A stretch of DNA of 64,000 nt, taken from the NCBI RefSeq assembly GCF_964340395.1, contig NC_135568.1, positions 12,140,276-12,204,275 on the forward strand, in the 5' to 3' direction. Shown piece after piece: positions 35,500-47,322 of the stretch. Made by a program: the position numbers and the translations under genes. The DNA is from Glandiceps talaboti. Taxonomy: Eukaryota; Hemichordata; Enteropneusta; Spengelidae. Under the pieces are notes generated by a model. That model made no database searches and was not told where the DNA came from. It was given only the letters and a program-made list of their open reading frames with translations. Numbering within the stretch: the stretch's first letter is position 1; each line of letters opens with the position of its first letter.

Positions 35500-36100
35500 G
35501 GAAAGGTGATAACAGAAATCACCAAATGACTAGATTGTACTTTATTTCTATGCATTGGTTCACAAAACTTGGTACAAAATATTGTTATCAAATTGTAGGT
35601 TTCACTTTGTTACAACACAAACTTACTTTTCATTGCATTAGCTGAAAAAAATATTCTCTGGCTTGAGAAAATGAAACAGGAATGAAGTCAGCATGTAATC
35701 TTCATGCTATCTTGCTATCAACAGCAGCCTTCTTTTCTCACTATGTATGTAAGCAACAAGTTACACTAAATTTCATGAGCGACAAAATGTGACAAATCTC
35801 AAAAAACAAATTATCCATTAACTCTTAGCATCAAATCTTTCAGCTGTCTTACTATCAACTTTCTTTTCTCCCTGTATGTCAACGAAATTTATTTTTATCG
35901 TGACACGGACAAAATGTGAAAAGTGTCAAAACAAATTATCCCTTCAAGACAACTAAGTTGCCATCAAATCGTCACCCTGTCTTGTTATCAGTCTATTAAA
36001 ATTCTTTTCTCACTATAGATGTCAACCAAATTCAATTTCATCAGCATATATCTACAAAATGTGAAAAATGTCAACAAAACTAATTATCCTTACTGGTTTC
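35500..36100. repeat. ~130-bp tandem repeat, about 4 copies
   Basis: Blocks CTTTTCTCACTATGTATGTCAACNAAATT, GACAAAATGTGAAAAATGTCAAAACAAATTATCC and CTGTCTTGCTATCA recur at roughly constant spacing. Confidence 0.65.
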
Positions 36101-36309
36101 TGTAATTTTATGTTATCTGTCACCTGGAACAAATGCCAAGTCAGATAATCAAGAGAATAGCAAACTCACAACTGGGCATGCTCAGATGCAAAGGATTGTG
36201 GGATTATTTGTAGTTGAAATAATGTTATGTAGGTTAATCAAAAGGATCACCCACCCGCAAGGGTCTGGGTAAGACTAGATTATTTGTGGTTACAAACAAT
36301 GTGAGTGTT

Positions 36310-36920
36310 CAGCGATTGATTCCCATGTTTATCAATGGAATGATACCACATTTCCCACAATGCACCTTCCATGATCATCACAGTGGTGAATTTGAAAGTT
36401 TCTGTTTATGCAGATTATATTCCAGGACAATAGAAGTCTACATAATTCAGTCTTTTTATTAGGTATTGGCCTTTCTGCCTGTCTGCCATGAATCTGTGTA
36501 ATGACACAAGTTATTCTATATATGGACCCTGCATGGAATGATACCACATTTCCCACAGTGCACCTTCTAGCTTCTGAGATAATCACAATGGTGTTTTCAT
36601 AAGTTCCAATTTATGCAGAATATATTCCCCTGATTAGTATTACAAAACAAGTCTACAGAATATTATAATTCAGTGTTTAAAGTAGGCATTGGTCTGTCTG
36701 GCTGAACCTATGAAGCCACAACAACTATTCTATATGGATCCTGCATGGAGTGATACCACATTTCCCATAATACATCTTCCAAGATAGTCACAACTGTGGG
36801 TTCCCGTTTCTGCAGGATATATTCCCCATATTATAATAGAAGCCTGCTGATTATTATAATTCAGTTCTTAAAGTAGGCGTTGGTCTGTCTGGCTGATTCT
36901 ATGTCTCTACAGCAACTATT
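36310..36920. repeat. ~190-bp tandem repeat, about 3 copies
   Basis: Units share GGAATGATACCACATTTCCCACAATGCACCTTCCA, CAGATTATATTCC, ATAATTCAGTCTTTAAAGTAGGCATTGGTCTGTCTGGCTG and CAACTATTCTATATATGGACCCTGCAT. Confidence 0.75.
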
Positions 36921-38204
36921 CTATATATGGGCCTTAATGCGTTGATACTAGAGGATAGTGAGGCAGCTGCCTTTCACTAATGTATGTTTGATAAGAGTCT
37001 GTATAAATACCAGGGTACAGATAACTAGAGGGTGTTACACTTGCATAGTCGCATTCAATATGACACGAAGGCCTCTGCAGTTGGATTTTTGCAAGAGAGT
37101 CTATGGATACTATCCCAATGTGATGAAGATTGACAAACCATTCAGATGGCGGCTTGGTGTGAATGTTGTAGGAAGAGATTCAAGGTTCTATATATTTCAT
37201 TCTATTTACAAATGAGTGTTCTATTTAGTTTATATCGTTGGCGATTAAATCGCCCATTCAGTTGGTGAGCTATGCGACTGTATGTGACCATACAATTCTC
37301 GGTACCTGTAATTTTATCTTGTGCTAAAGGGTCAAAATGGAACAAGGTTGACTTATTCTCACACTTTCCTATAGTTATGCATGTGTGGCATATGGATTAG
37401 AAGTCCTGGTGTCCACGATGAAATCAAATGGTGTTAGTTTTATGGTGTGCCTGGGTAGTAAAATTCTATTTCAGATAACAAACTAACTCTAACGAGAACT
37501 AATTCTCCCAGATATCTTAATTTATGTGTTTCATTTTGGTTTGAAGTTGTCTGTGTTTTGTAAAATACACCAGAGAAACACCACATTATCCCTATTTCTG
37601 CTATTCCGTAATCAAAAGCTGGGATCACCCACATACAGGGACTTGTGTCGTGTGACGCATAGCCCAGGGACTTGTCTTGGTGTTAATCTCAAGAAGTTGA
37701 GCTCCACATCAAAACACATTCCTCAGTACTTCTGGGTTTATCTGCCTTGGCTTGATATGGAGGGTTTCTTGGTATAACACCAAGGCCAGTCTCTGAGATA
37801 CGTGAGGAAAGACAGGTGTAGTTGCTATGTCAATTTCATTTCAAGTGACTGAATATGTTTTTGTTAAAATGTCATTGCTTTACAGATTTATGTAGTACCG
37901 TCTCGTACGTCGTACGACACAAGATAAATATGATCATTGTTTCCTATCACCAATACATGCATACCCCCTACTTGTGTCTATTCTTGATAGTGTAGATAAA
38001 ACTGACTTTAGTAGCTAAGCTGAGCTCTGTAATCATTTTAAAACTTTACAGTTTGTCTCCTCCAGCACGAAATAGATGTGATCTGTGTATCATTACACCA
38101 AACATGCAAACCCCTACTTATCTATGCCCGATAATACAGATTGGACTGACTTAAAATGGTAAATCGAACCATTATAATCGTTGCAGTTTTATGCACATCT
38201 CATA

Positions 38205-39064
38205 TCTTTAGAATTTGTTGCCTAAGTCACAACTTGTGTAAATCAAAAGTAACATACAACGACCCTGGATTATACAGATTGCATTGGCTTTAATAGCAAA
38301 TGTTTAACACCGCAAAACTTTTATGCACATCTCATATCTTTGAATTCTGTGGCCTGAGTCACAACTTGAGTAAATCAAAAGTAACATACAACGACCCTGG
38401 ATTTAGGATTACATTGACTTTTAATGTCAAATCTGAACACCACCATCATTTCAAAAAATGTGTCTGTCTCATATCTTTGCATTTCCAGGCCTAATTCACA
38501 ACTTATATAAATCAACAGTAACTCACATATCTACCCTGGATAATGCAGACTACACAAGTCTAGCTTCAATAGCAAAATTTTAACACCACGATCATTTCAA
38601 AATTTGGAGTAATGATAATGTTTGACTCATATCTCTGAACTTCCAGGCTTAATTTACAACTTGTATTTATTGAACAGTAACTCATGTCTACCCAGGATAA
38701 TGCAGATTATACTTTTATAGGAAAGTTTTAACACTGCAATTGTTTGAAAACTATGTCTGTCTCATATCTTTGCATTTCCAGGCCTAATATATAAATCAAC
38801 AGTAACTCGCATATCTACCCTGGATAATGCAGATTACACTAGTCTGGCTTCAATAGCAAACTTTTAACACCGCGATCATTTCAAAACTTTTGTCTGTCTC
38901 ATATCTGAAAACTTCCAGGTCTAATGCACAACTTGTATAAGTCAAACAGTAACTCAGTTATCTACCCTGGATAATGTAGATTACACCGACTTTTAAAGGG
39001 GAATTTTAACACTGTATTAAATCATTGCAAAAACCTTTATACTCTCCTATCTTTGTATTTCCAG
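38205..39064 (+). repeat. ~140-bp tandem repeat carrying copies of the next exon's splice acceptor
   Basis: Units contain TCATATCTTTGCATTTCCAG followed by GCCTAATTCACAACTTATATAAATCAACAGTAAC. The real exon at 39065 begins after CTTTGTATTTCCAG with GCCCAATTTGCAGAAGTTGAATAAAACAACAGT, clearly the same sequence. Acceptor-like AGs precede 38489, 38647, 38782 and 38919 (spacing 158, 135, 137, 146 to the real site), and weaker copies start near 38220 and 38351. The upstream copies hit a stop soon after the acceptor. Confidence 0.8.
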
Positions 39065-39456
39065 GCCCAATTTGCAGAAGTTGAATAAAACAACAGTCGA
39101 GGAATGCGAGGGCAAGGAAAGTGATATCGACCAGAAAGACTTTCGACACATGTTAACAAGACACGTCCAAACAAAGTGTAAACCTGAAATAATTAAAGGA
39201 CTCAAAGATTTGAAAGTTAATGAAGGTGACAAGGCTGTGTTTGAGTGCCATGTGAAGGGAGTACCTCCACCAGAGATAGTGTGGGCATTAGATGAGAAGG
39301 ACATCAAAGAATCTAAGTATTTCCATATGACGTATGATGGAGTGATTGCTAGGTTAACTATCGCTGAAGCTTTCCCTGAAGATGAAGGAGAATACATGTG
39401 TCGAGCTACCAACACAGTGGCTGCAGTTGAGAGTTTTGCTGAATTAATTGTAAAAG
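39065..39456 (+). CDS. Second DFRxxL motif and Ig domain 8
   Basis: Phase 2-1 exon. It begins RPNLQKLNKTTVEECEGKES, then KDFRHML (39138-39155), a second DFRxxL-type actin-binding motif about 38 residues after the first. An I-set Ig follows: KPEIIKGLKDLKVNEGDKAVFEC, IVWALDEKDI with the core Trp, and AEAFPEDEGEYMCRATNT with both Cys. The first ~12 codons are homologous to the intronic tandem repeat upstream, so this linker may have been recruited from it, or the repeat from the exon. Confidence 0.92.
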
Positions 39457-40009
39457 GTAAGAAATTTACACAATGAAACTTTCTTAAAAATGGTGGAGGT
39501 AGTCACATGTACTGTTTATGAAAAAGTTGCGTCTCAAATACCCGGTCTCAGATTCACTGCATTCACCGTTTACAAGCAATGTTGAGAGTCTCAGCAGCAG
39601 TCGCAAAGACAGTCGCAGTTTATACCGGTAGTGTTTACTTCAAATTGAGACTCTAAGTTGTAGTCATATTTACCCTATTGAGGGGGTTGTCCATACAATG
39701 TACATGTACCTGAATTATCTCTTGGGGTCTTGAGATTTGATGCCATGGATAGCACTAGATATATAAATGGTGGCTGAAAATGTTAGAAATTGAATTAAAA
39801 TGTTGTGACAGTTTATATACACTTCCAGTAATTGAATACTGCCCATTTCATGTTAGTGTTCACTGGATCTATTTGATACATCTGTATCTGTATCTGTATC
39901 TGTACTCTTGACGTACAAGCGTCAATACTGGTTGTCCCATACATAGTGTAAGTGTAAGTGTGGAGCACCCACAAGAAACCCATATGATACCATCAAATGC
40001 TTTGATCTA

Positions 40010-40670
40010 AAAAAAAGGTTCAACCTTTTCAAGAATTTTAATATCACTAACTTTAGAAATCAGGCCGAGTTCAATTATTCTACTTTTAACCAGAATAGAC
40101 TTATTTATAGTTCTTCAACCTTTCTACAGAGTGACATGTACTATTAGTCGGCTAAAAAAAGGCAAGACTTCTTTCAAAATGTATCACTCACTTTAGAAAT
40201 CGGGCTGAGTTCAGTTAATCTACTTTAGCCAAAATAGACTTGCTAGTTCTTCAACCTCTAAACAACCAGACTTTCCTCCAAAATTTATCACTATCTTTAG
40301 AATCAGGCTCAGTGTATGTGCCACTTTACTTAGAAAGGTCTCGCTAGTCCCTCAAGTTTTCTACATGCGCCATTTGTCTGCATGTAGTCAAATACTTCTA
40401 AAAAAGGACCAGACTTTTCTCCAAATTTATCACTGACTTTAGAAATCTTGTGTCACTTAAAGTTAACCAGAAACCATTGGTCTTCAATCAAGTACTCCTG
40501 AAAAAAGACCAGACCTTTCTCTCTGCAGACTTTAGAAACCTGACTCAGTGCAGTGTCACTTTAACTAGAAGGGTTTCACTAGTCCCTTAAAGCTCTCTAT
40601 ACACTATTGGTCTGGTCAAGTACTTCTGTTCTAAAAAAAGGCCAGACTTCTCTCCAAATTTATCACTTTT
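40010..40670. repeat. ~120-bp tandem repeat, about 5 copies
   Basis: Blocks AAAAAAGGCCAGACTTCTCTCCAAATTTATCACTGACTTTAGAAATC, CAGTGTCACTTTA and CTAGTCCTTCAACCTTTCTACA recur with moderate divergence. Confidence 0.7.
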
Positions 40671-41059
40671 CTGCTTCCTGTGTAGATTTAAAGTTCAAGC
40701 CCCCTCAGCCATAAATTACAAATTAAATGACTACTTGAATGACATAAATTATCATGAAACAGAGAATAAAGTACATTGATATCCTGTAAAGTACTCTTTG
40801 GTAAATAAATGCCTTGCAAATCATATTCACAAGTGGGCAAGCCTAGTAGGGGCCTAGATGTGTGTGTGTGTATGGCTAGACGGTGACCTTTCACACCAGA
40901 GGTCACGCTGTATGTGATAGCTTATCAAGATTTATATATATATTAAATCCACAATGTGGTACATTCTAAAACAAAATTCAAAAACACAATTTGTGAGTCC
41001 CAAAACAGGCATTAGATTTGATGTGATATTTGCCTTGTCATCCCTGATAATGATATGAA

Positions 41060-42070
41060 GTTTTACAAGGTTTCTCCTTGTATGTTACTAAGTTTGCAAA
41101 CTCTACGCAAGTCACTGAATGCATAGAAAACTTCAAATGTCATCACATTCCCTGGTTGCTACGGATACGGAATACTTAGAAAAACATTGAAAGTAGAGGT
41201 AACTGCATTTGACCAGCCCTATCAGTACCTGTGACCTGGTATAAGTTTCCTGGCATCTGTTACCAAGTTTTGAAAACCTGGGTAAATCAGTGAATGTACA
41301 GAAAACTTCATTTTTCATCACATTCCCCCAGTTATTGGAGTTACAGAAATCTTAGAGACACAGTGAATGTACACAGAGGTAACTAAATTTGACCCCACCT
41401 ATCCATACCTGTAACCTGATACAAGTTTTGCTAGGTTTCTCGTATTTGTTAGCAAGTTTAGAAACTCTATAGGCACGTCACTGAATGTATAGAAAACATC
41501 AAATTCCATCACATTCCCCTGTTGCTACGGTTATGGAAAACTTTGAGAAACACTGAACATACCTATAAGTAATTAAATTTGACCACACCTACCCTTAGTT
41601 TTGCCAGGTTTCCCCTTGTTTGTTACCAGGTTCCAAAAATCTAGGCAAGTAGCAAACCATGTAAATTTAATGACATTCCTCCTGTTGCTACGGTTTCTGA
41701 ATATTTTGGTGAAACAATGTATAGGAAACAGTAAATGTGACCATATTCCTGCTGTTGCTAGGGGTTACCTAAAACTTAGTGAAACACTGAATGTATAGAA
41801 AACTATACTTTGTAAGTCACACACGTACTCCCTGTTACTATAGCCTTGGGTATAAAACCTCAAAAACAACATATGTAGGAAACTAAATTTTACCACATTT
41901 CTACTGTTGCTAGGGTAACTAACATTTGTGCAAAACACTTCATTCATGTAAAGGAAACAAAATTTTACCATGTTCCTCCTGTTTCTATGGTAACTAAAAT
42001 CTTTGCAAAATTCTGAAAGTTCAGGAAACTAAATTATACTGCATCCCTACTGTTGCTATGGTTTTAAAGC
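41060..42070. repeat. ~110-140-bp tandem repeat, about 7-8 copies
   Basis: Units share GGAAACTAAATTTTACCACATTCCTCCTGTTGCTAYGGTTAC, AAAACACTGAATGTATAGAAAAC and CAGGTTTCTCCTTGTTTGTTACCAAG. The GTTGCTATGGTAAC core is a 14-bp near-palindrome. Confidence 0.75.
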
Positions 42071-44029
42071 CTTAGCAAACATAGTAAACTGATACTGAGG
42101 AAATATCACCACCAGTTGCAATGATTCTTTAACCCTTCAACTTGCCCAAAATAAACAAACATATACCACCTCTAATTCTACTTCTACAGCTAAATCTCAT
42201 CAAAATCTATTCAACAACTGCACAAGGGTACTGCTACCAACAAAACATACCTACATACTGTCATACTTAGTATTCTACAATCTGCAAAAGCGTCACATTA
42301 AGATGTGAACAAATTTTGTTTTGATGGCATCTTTGAATTGCTGTAATGTTGGAATTGCAAGTTCTATAATGGAGTCAGTTCATCCCAATACCTTAATGTC
42401 CAAATATGAAAGACTTACACTTAGTTACTTGTATATTTATTGAACTGTGTGACTTTTAGCAGATTTTCATGTCTTCTATCAATCTGAATAAAATCTGATG
42501 TGGGGAACATGGCTCAATTTATTTATTTACCTCTATCTCCGTTATTTGTTTTTGATTTTGTTCGGGGAGTGGGCACCTTCTTCACACCACTCCATCATCG
42601 CAAACCATGGCCTGTTTTACGGCAACATTCTTAACGAACCTCTCTTAGAAATAATAACTTTGGCTTGCGAGAATGCACCACTCAGATATGTTTAATATCA
42701 GAACATTGTAGTTCATTACCATACATAGACTCATGGACAATCAAGAGTTCTACAGATTTAGCTATCACACATTAACACCTGTACTTGCCAGGTAGACAAA
42801 GTATGAGTATTGAGAGTACAGTGCTACACTTTGAAATTCTTGGTACCTATAATAACACACACATACACCTGTAGCAATGCCTGTGGAGTGGAAGTAATGG
42901 TGTTGACCAAGAAGTCAAATGATTGTTATTTTTGTAACACAACTAGGTGATAAAATTCTATTTGAGGGATAAACAAGAATGACAAGAGAGTTTGGCCCCT
43001 TGTTACTTTGTGCAGGGAGAAAGCTGGACATCTCAGCAACACCTTGTTGCTGTTGATACCAATGTTTGTACCATCATCAAAGTGTGTTGCTACAAAACTA
43101 TGACATAACTCTAGTCTTACTCAGCATTACAATCTCACCCCCAAGAATTTACAATTAATTACAAGACAACATTTCTGTTTTGAATCTTTAAAGGTTACTT
43201 CAATTTCAAGTTAACAAATGAAATCTCTGTTTAGGCTATTTTGGGTTTTGTCTCAAATGTTTATCTTTCAAATGCTAGATAGTGTTAGCATCTCATTTAT
43301 AGTCTTTAATCCAGGCGAGTTTATTCAGATACTTATTTCACCATCAGAATATAAAGAAAGTGGTAATTTACGGAGATTAAGAGAGTTCTTTCTGTTTCGA
43401 TGGTTCTGAAAATGAGAGTGCAAGGTGTTTGAACAAAATGTGTCAGTACAATGACCACTTCACTGTTAATTAGTAGTTTCATGTAATACCGTAAGTCATG
43501 CATGTTGATTTTGCTACAAGTTGACTAATGTTTAAAACCCCTTCAGGTGTTATCAAAGGGGTTATGCTATACTGCCGGCAGGTGTTTTAATCGCAAACAA
43601 CCCACAGCTATTTAAATCTCTTTGGAAACTTTCCTTTTTACTTTTTAAGTGGGAGCGTGTCTGTATGAAGAGATCGTGCAAGGAAACTTGAGAAAACAAG
43701 TTAGGATTGTTTGAACTGATGCCACTAAATCAAACAAGTAGCTTTTAAGACATAGTTGTGAAGTAGTCTGTTTTATCAAGATTGGTTCAGCCAATTCCAC
43801 ACTGGTAAAATATTTTGCAAGCTTCAAACATCTTATAATCTTACAGTTAACAAAGGTTGAACTCATGGAGAAGACAATTACAGATACCCCGGTAATAATA
43901 TTGGAAACATACAACTTCATTGGTAGCTAGGAGGACTTATAATTTGGACATCTTGTGTGTATAAAAACTTTGCAAAACTGTTACAGGAAGCTTACTTCTA
44001 CTACTACTAATGAATAACAATGTTGATTT

Positions 44030-44375
44030 TTATATGATAGCGCTTTCCCACTCTGTGCTCAAAGCATTTTACAATTATTACCCCTGGCACTGATCTATAG
44101 TGACACAATGGCCCTTTATACTTCCTAACTCCCTGGGTAGTATGCACTCCATTGCAGCCTTTATAAACACATATGATTAAAGCATTCACATTGCAACCTC
44201 TATCCTACCAGGTCCCCAATTATACAGCTGGGTGAACTGAGGCACAATCATGGTTCAAATCTTGCCCATGGACTTTAGCCATTCAGAAACAAACAGCAGT
44301 GACAGGGCTCAAACCTGCAGCCTGAAGATTCAAAGCCGACCACTCTAACAATGTGATTACCTTGACTCCCACTTT
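44030..44375. mobile_element. Unclassified dispersed repeat (copy 1)
   Basis: The segment TATGATAGCGCTTTCCCAC ... CACATTGCAACCTCTATCCTACCAGGTCCCCAATTATACAGCTGGGTGA ... GACAGGGCTCAAACCTGCAGCC ... GCCGACCACTCTAACAATGTGATTACC reads like the 3' part of an interspersed element. A second, shorter copy sharing the GCAACCTCTATCCTACCAGGTCCCCAATTATACAG block lies at 48070-48275. I cannot assign a class. Confidence 0.55.
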
Positions 44376-44478
44376 ACCATTAAATCTACATTTTACTATG
44401 AAATATTATCAACTTCAGATTTCATATATACAGACTGTTGATTTCAGTCAAGTTAGTGTTGAATTCCAATAATTTTAA

Positions 44479-44682
44479 CCCTTTCAGGACTAGAAACTTT
44501 CCCGCCAAAATTTTTGAACAAAAATTCTTGTTTCTCTGTAATTTTTGGAAAAAGATCAACTTTATTTTAGATCAGAATTCAAGAAATATTACTTCCCAAT
44601 GAAGTAATATTCTTAAATTTTAGAAAATGTTCTAACAATCAAGTTTCTATTTATTCCAATGTCGTCTCTAGGAATGAAAGGG
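44479..44682. mobile_element. 204-bp MITE candidate flanked by TTAA (piggyBac-like)
   Basis: Flanked on both sides by TTAA (44475-44478, 44683-44686). The ends are CCCTTTCAGGACTAG and, inverted, CCCTTTCATTCCTAG. The interior has TTACTTCCCAATGAAGTAA, a palindrome. TTAA target duplication and CCC..GGG termini are the hallmark of piggyBac-superfamily elements. No transposase; a non-autonomous copy. Confidence 0.7.
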
Positions 44683-45199
44683 TTAAAAGTAGTTTCCTTG
44701 CTCACATTTCTGTCAAGACATATGAATTAGCTACAAATTTGAAAAAGACAACTGTATTTTCAAAACAGGTCATGTTACATTGCAGTGTGAGTGAGAACAC
44801 TCCACTGGTGGTGTGTTGCATATTAGAATTGGCTGTTGCAAATAAGAAATACAACAGACTGATATTTAAGACTGTGTGAAGTAGTTTTTAATAGCCATTC
44901 ATCATATAACCAGCAAAAACACATAAATTTCCAATTCATTTAAGACCTATAGGCTATTGTGGAAGATATGCCACAATATCCCGGGTCAGTTCTGACAAAG
45001 AGTGTAAAGTGTAAGCCTGTCCAGGGTCTCCAAAATCCCACTAAAGTTTTTCATATGGGGTAAACTGGTTATGGGGTCTAGTTCTTGAAGTGCTGTTGAA
45101 GCCTTCCTATAGTGTACATTTATAGGTGTGTACTGGTGGTCTCTTAAAACCACATATATGTATATAGATATGGTTGTTGGTACTTAATGCATTGCAGTG

Positions 45200-45440
45200 T
45201 TTTTGATAAGGTTGGGTAACCCCGGTAACAGAAAGGGGGAATGGTGGTAAAACTGACATACTTTTGAATACATTGTACCATAATTTTGGTGGGGAATGCT
45301 GGTGAAATGACAGGGGAACTCAGGTAGATTTTACCTGCTTACTGCCCTTAACAAAAACACTGGTAGGGAACCTGGTAAAATGATAGGGGTACTCAAGTAG
45401 ATTTTACCTGCTTTCATACCACCCTTTTATAATAACAAAA
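45200..45440. repeat. Dispersed repeat, inverted orientation
   Basis: Two to three units of GGTGGGGAATGCTGGTGAAATGACAGGGGAACTCAGGTAGATTTTACCTGCTTACTGCCCTTAACAAAAACACTGG, reverse complement of the family at 3240-3720 and 22440-22720. Confidence 0.65.
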
Positions 45441-46115
45441 ACACTGGGATGGCTATAAGTAGTATAAGTTGCGGTCTCCGGAAAGCCTTTTGATACCTTT
45501 GTGTATCCCCAACAGGATTCCTGACTGGGGTCTCCAGAAATACTGTTGAAGTCATGTCATAAAGTTATGACCTGCATTAGCATGCTTGGCTCAAAATCTT
45601 TTAGCACCAGACACACTTGTAAATCTAAGTTCTCTTTCTAAGTTAGGTAAAAGCCATCAGTGCCAGAAGAACAGTGACTAAGTGAAGGGCAAAGCTATTC
45701 AACACAAATTTTTAATGTGACAGGCATTGGTGACTAATTGGTACAGAGAATGATTCTGTTATGGAAATGAGTCATTTGACATGACGTGTACTCAACAGTG
45801 AAAATAATTCCAAATTTGACAAATTCACAAAGTGCTATACATACAAAAGATAAAGAGTTGTGTGATAAAAAGCAGTGATCCTAAAATGTACTAAATGTAG
45901 ATCATATTGCAGTTTCTTATGCAAGTTATTTAGTTTAAAAAGAAAACTATTGAACTTAGAAATCTAAAGATAGAATAGGGATATAATTACAGTAACTAGA
46001 TTGTTTGAGTCATTTTGTGAGAAGTGCTTAGGTTTCGAAGTTCAGAATTCAGTGCTTTATCTAAAGAAGAATTTTGAATATTTGAGACTTAGTTCCTGTC
46101 TTGTATCTTTTACAG

Positions 46116-46356
46116 AGGAATTTGAAGATAAAATCGTATCCATGGCATCAATGAAAAAGTTTAATTTCAAATTCCTATTTCTTTGACAGATCACATCATA
46201 TTATTCATAAATTGATTATTAAGGACTTTCTCTGCAAATTTTCCTGGCTTTTATCATTTGCAGAGGAGTTTTATAATGAAAATTTTACCAAATTCAGTTT
46301 AAAAAGAAAATTTGCTTCATTTTCAACTTCTAAAAATTGTGTATTTTCTTTGATAG
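46116..46356 (+). pseudogene. Two upstream copies of the acceptor and first codons of the next exon
   Basis: AG-AGGAATTTGAAGATAAAATC at 46116 (after CTTTTACAG) and AG-AGGAGTTTTATAATGAAAAT at 46264 (after CATTTGCAG) repeat the start of the real exon at 46357 (after TTTGATAG), AGGAGTTTGCTGATGAAATC. In the exon's phase they read EEFEDKIVSMASMKK..., reaching a stop at about 46184, and EEFYNENFTKF..., which stays open and in frame straight into the real exon. The second could therefore be a usable alternative acceptor adding 31 residues. Confidence 0.7.
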
Positions 46357-46746
46357 AGGAGTTTGCTGATGAAATCAAACCCAAGTCAATCAATACCACT
46401 TCAAAGCAAGTCGGGAACCATGTCAACGGTGGTATCACAACCAATGGAAATGCTAGGAAATCCATCGCACCACGAATTGTGGAAGATTTAGAGGATGAAG
46501 TCGTTCTTGAAGGCAGTGCGGCGAGATTTGAATGTCGAATAAGTGGGGATCCCGAACCTGAGATTTTCTGGTTCAAAAATGGAAAAGGCATCTCAGAAAA
46601 CCGGAAATACCAGTTTGAATTTGAAGGAGATGATATCGTTATTCTTCTTGTTCAACAAGTATCAACAGCTGATCTTGGAAACTATACTTGTAGAGCTAAG
46701 AATTCAGCTGGTCAAGTTGAAACATGTGCAAGTCTAACTGTGGAAG
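46357..46746 (+). CDS. Ig domain 9 (telokin-like)
   Basis: Phase 1-1 exon. A polar, Asn/Thr-rich linker of about 40 residues (EEFADEIKPKSINTTSKQ...) leads into an I-set Ig: IVEDLEDEVVLEGSAARFEC, EIFWFKNGKGI with the core Trp, and TADLGNYTCRAKNSAG with both Cys. The EGSAARFEC string ties it to the telokin-type Ig domains of this gene. The acceptor TTCTTTGATAG is weaker than the two upstream decoys at 46115 and 46263. Confidence 0.92.
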
Positions 46747-47322
46747 GTAAATATCGATCTGTGCAATGTTTTATGATTAATCATACCTAACCTATGCTAT
46801 CTGTTATTAATATAAGTCGTTCTTCCAACTGTATGTACAACACCTTTGTGAGAGACCTTTTTCTCACATTGGCCCGATATCTTAGAACAATCTTCCTTTC
46901 AATCTCCACCACTCCAAGTCTCTAACATCCTTCCATCACACTCTCAAGACCTATCAAACATTAGCCTCAACCATCTCCATTTGCCATGTATCCAGTGTCT
47001 GTGAATTCACTTTTTCTTCTTTACTTTAAAACATTCCTCTTTAATGCGCAAAGGTCAAGCACAAAAAAATACTGTGTGGCCTAATTGACTTTCAATACCT
47101 TTACTTTCCTTGTAACCATAGACCCTTGTGTGACCTCAGGGGTCAACATTTTAGTTCAATTAACAGAAAAATCCATTTGCATCACAATAAATCAGTCTTA
47201 AAGTTGAATTGATTTCACTAGTAAATGCTGACTGACTGCAGATAATGGAAGAAGAATTACGAGACAAAGATAATACTGACGTCAAATAGTCACCAAATAT
47301 TTCATATCTATGCTACTTTCAG
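46747..47322 (+). other. 576-bp intron, nothing recognisable
   Basis: Phase-1 intron, ending CTACTTTCAG. No repeats seen. Confidence 0.7.

Larger units (their letters stand above)
34283..39064 (+). other. 4.8-kb intron between the two DFRxxL exons
   Basis: Phase-2 intron almost entirely made of tandem repeats: the 42-bp minisatellite, ~130-bp repeats at 35500-36100, ~190-bp repeats at 36310-36920 and the ~140-bp acceptor-bearing repeat at 38205-39064. The part 36940-37900 holds only a fragment of a dispersed repeat. Confidence 0.8.
39457..46356 (+). other. 6.9-kb intron
   Basis: Longest intron of the visible gene, phase 1. It contains two tandem-repeat blocks (40010-40670, 41060-42070), a dispersed repeat (44030-44375), a piggyBac-like MITE candidate (44479-44682), the inverted ACCAGTGTTTTTGTTA repeat (45200-45440) and decayed exon starts near its 3' end. 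The stretch 42480-43980 shows only a fragment of a dispersed repeat near 42830. Confidence 0.7.
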
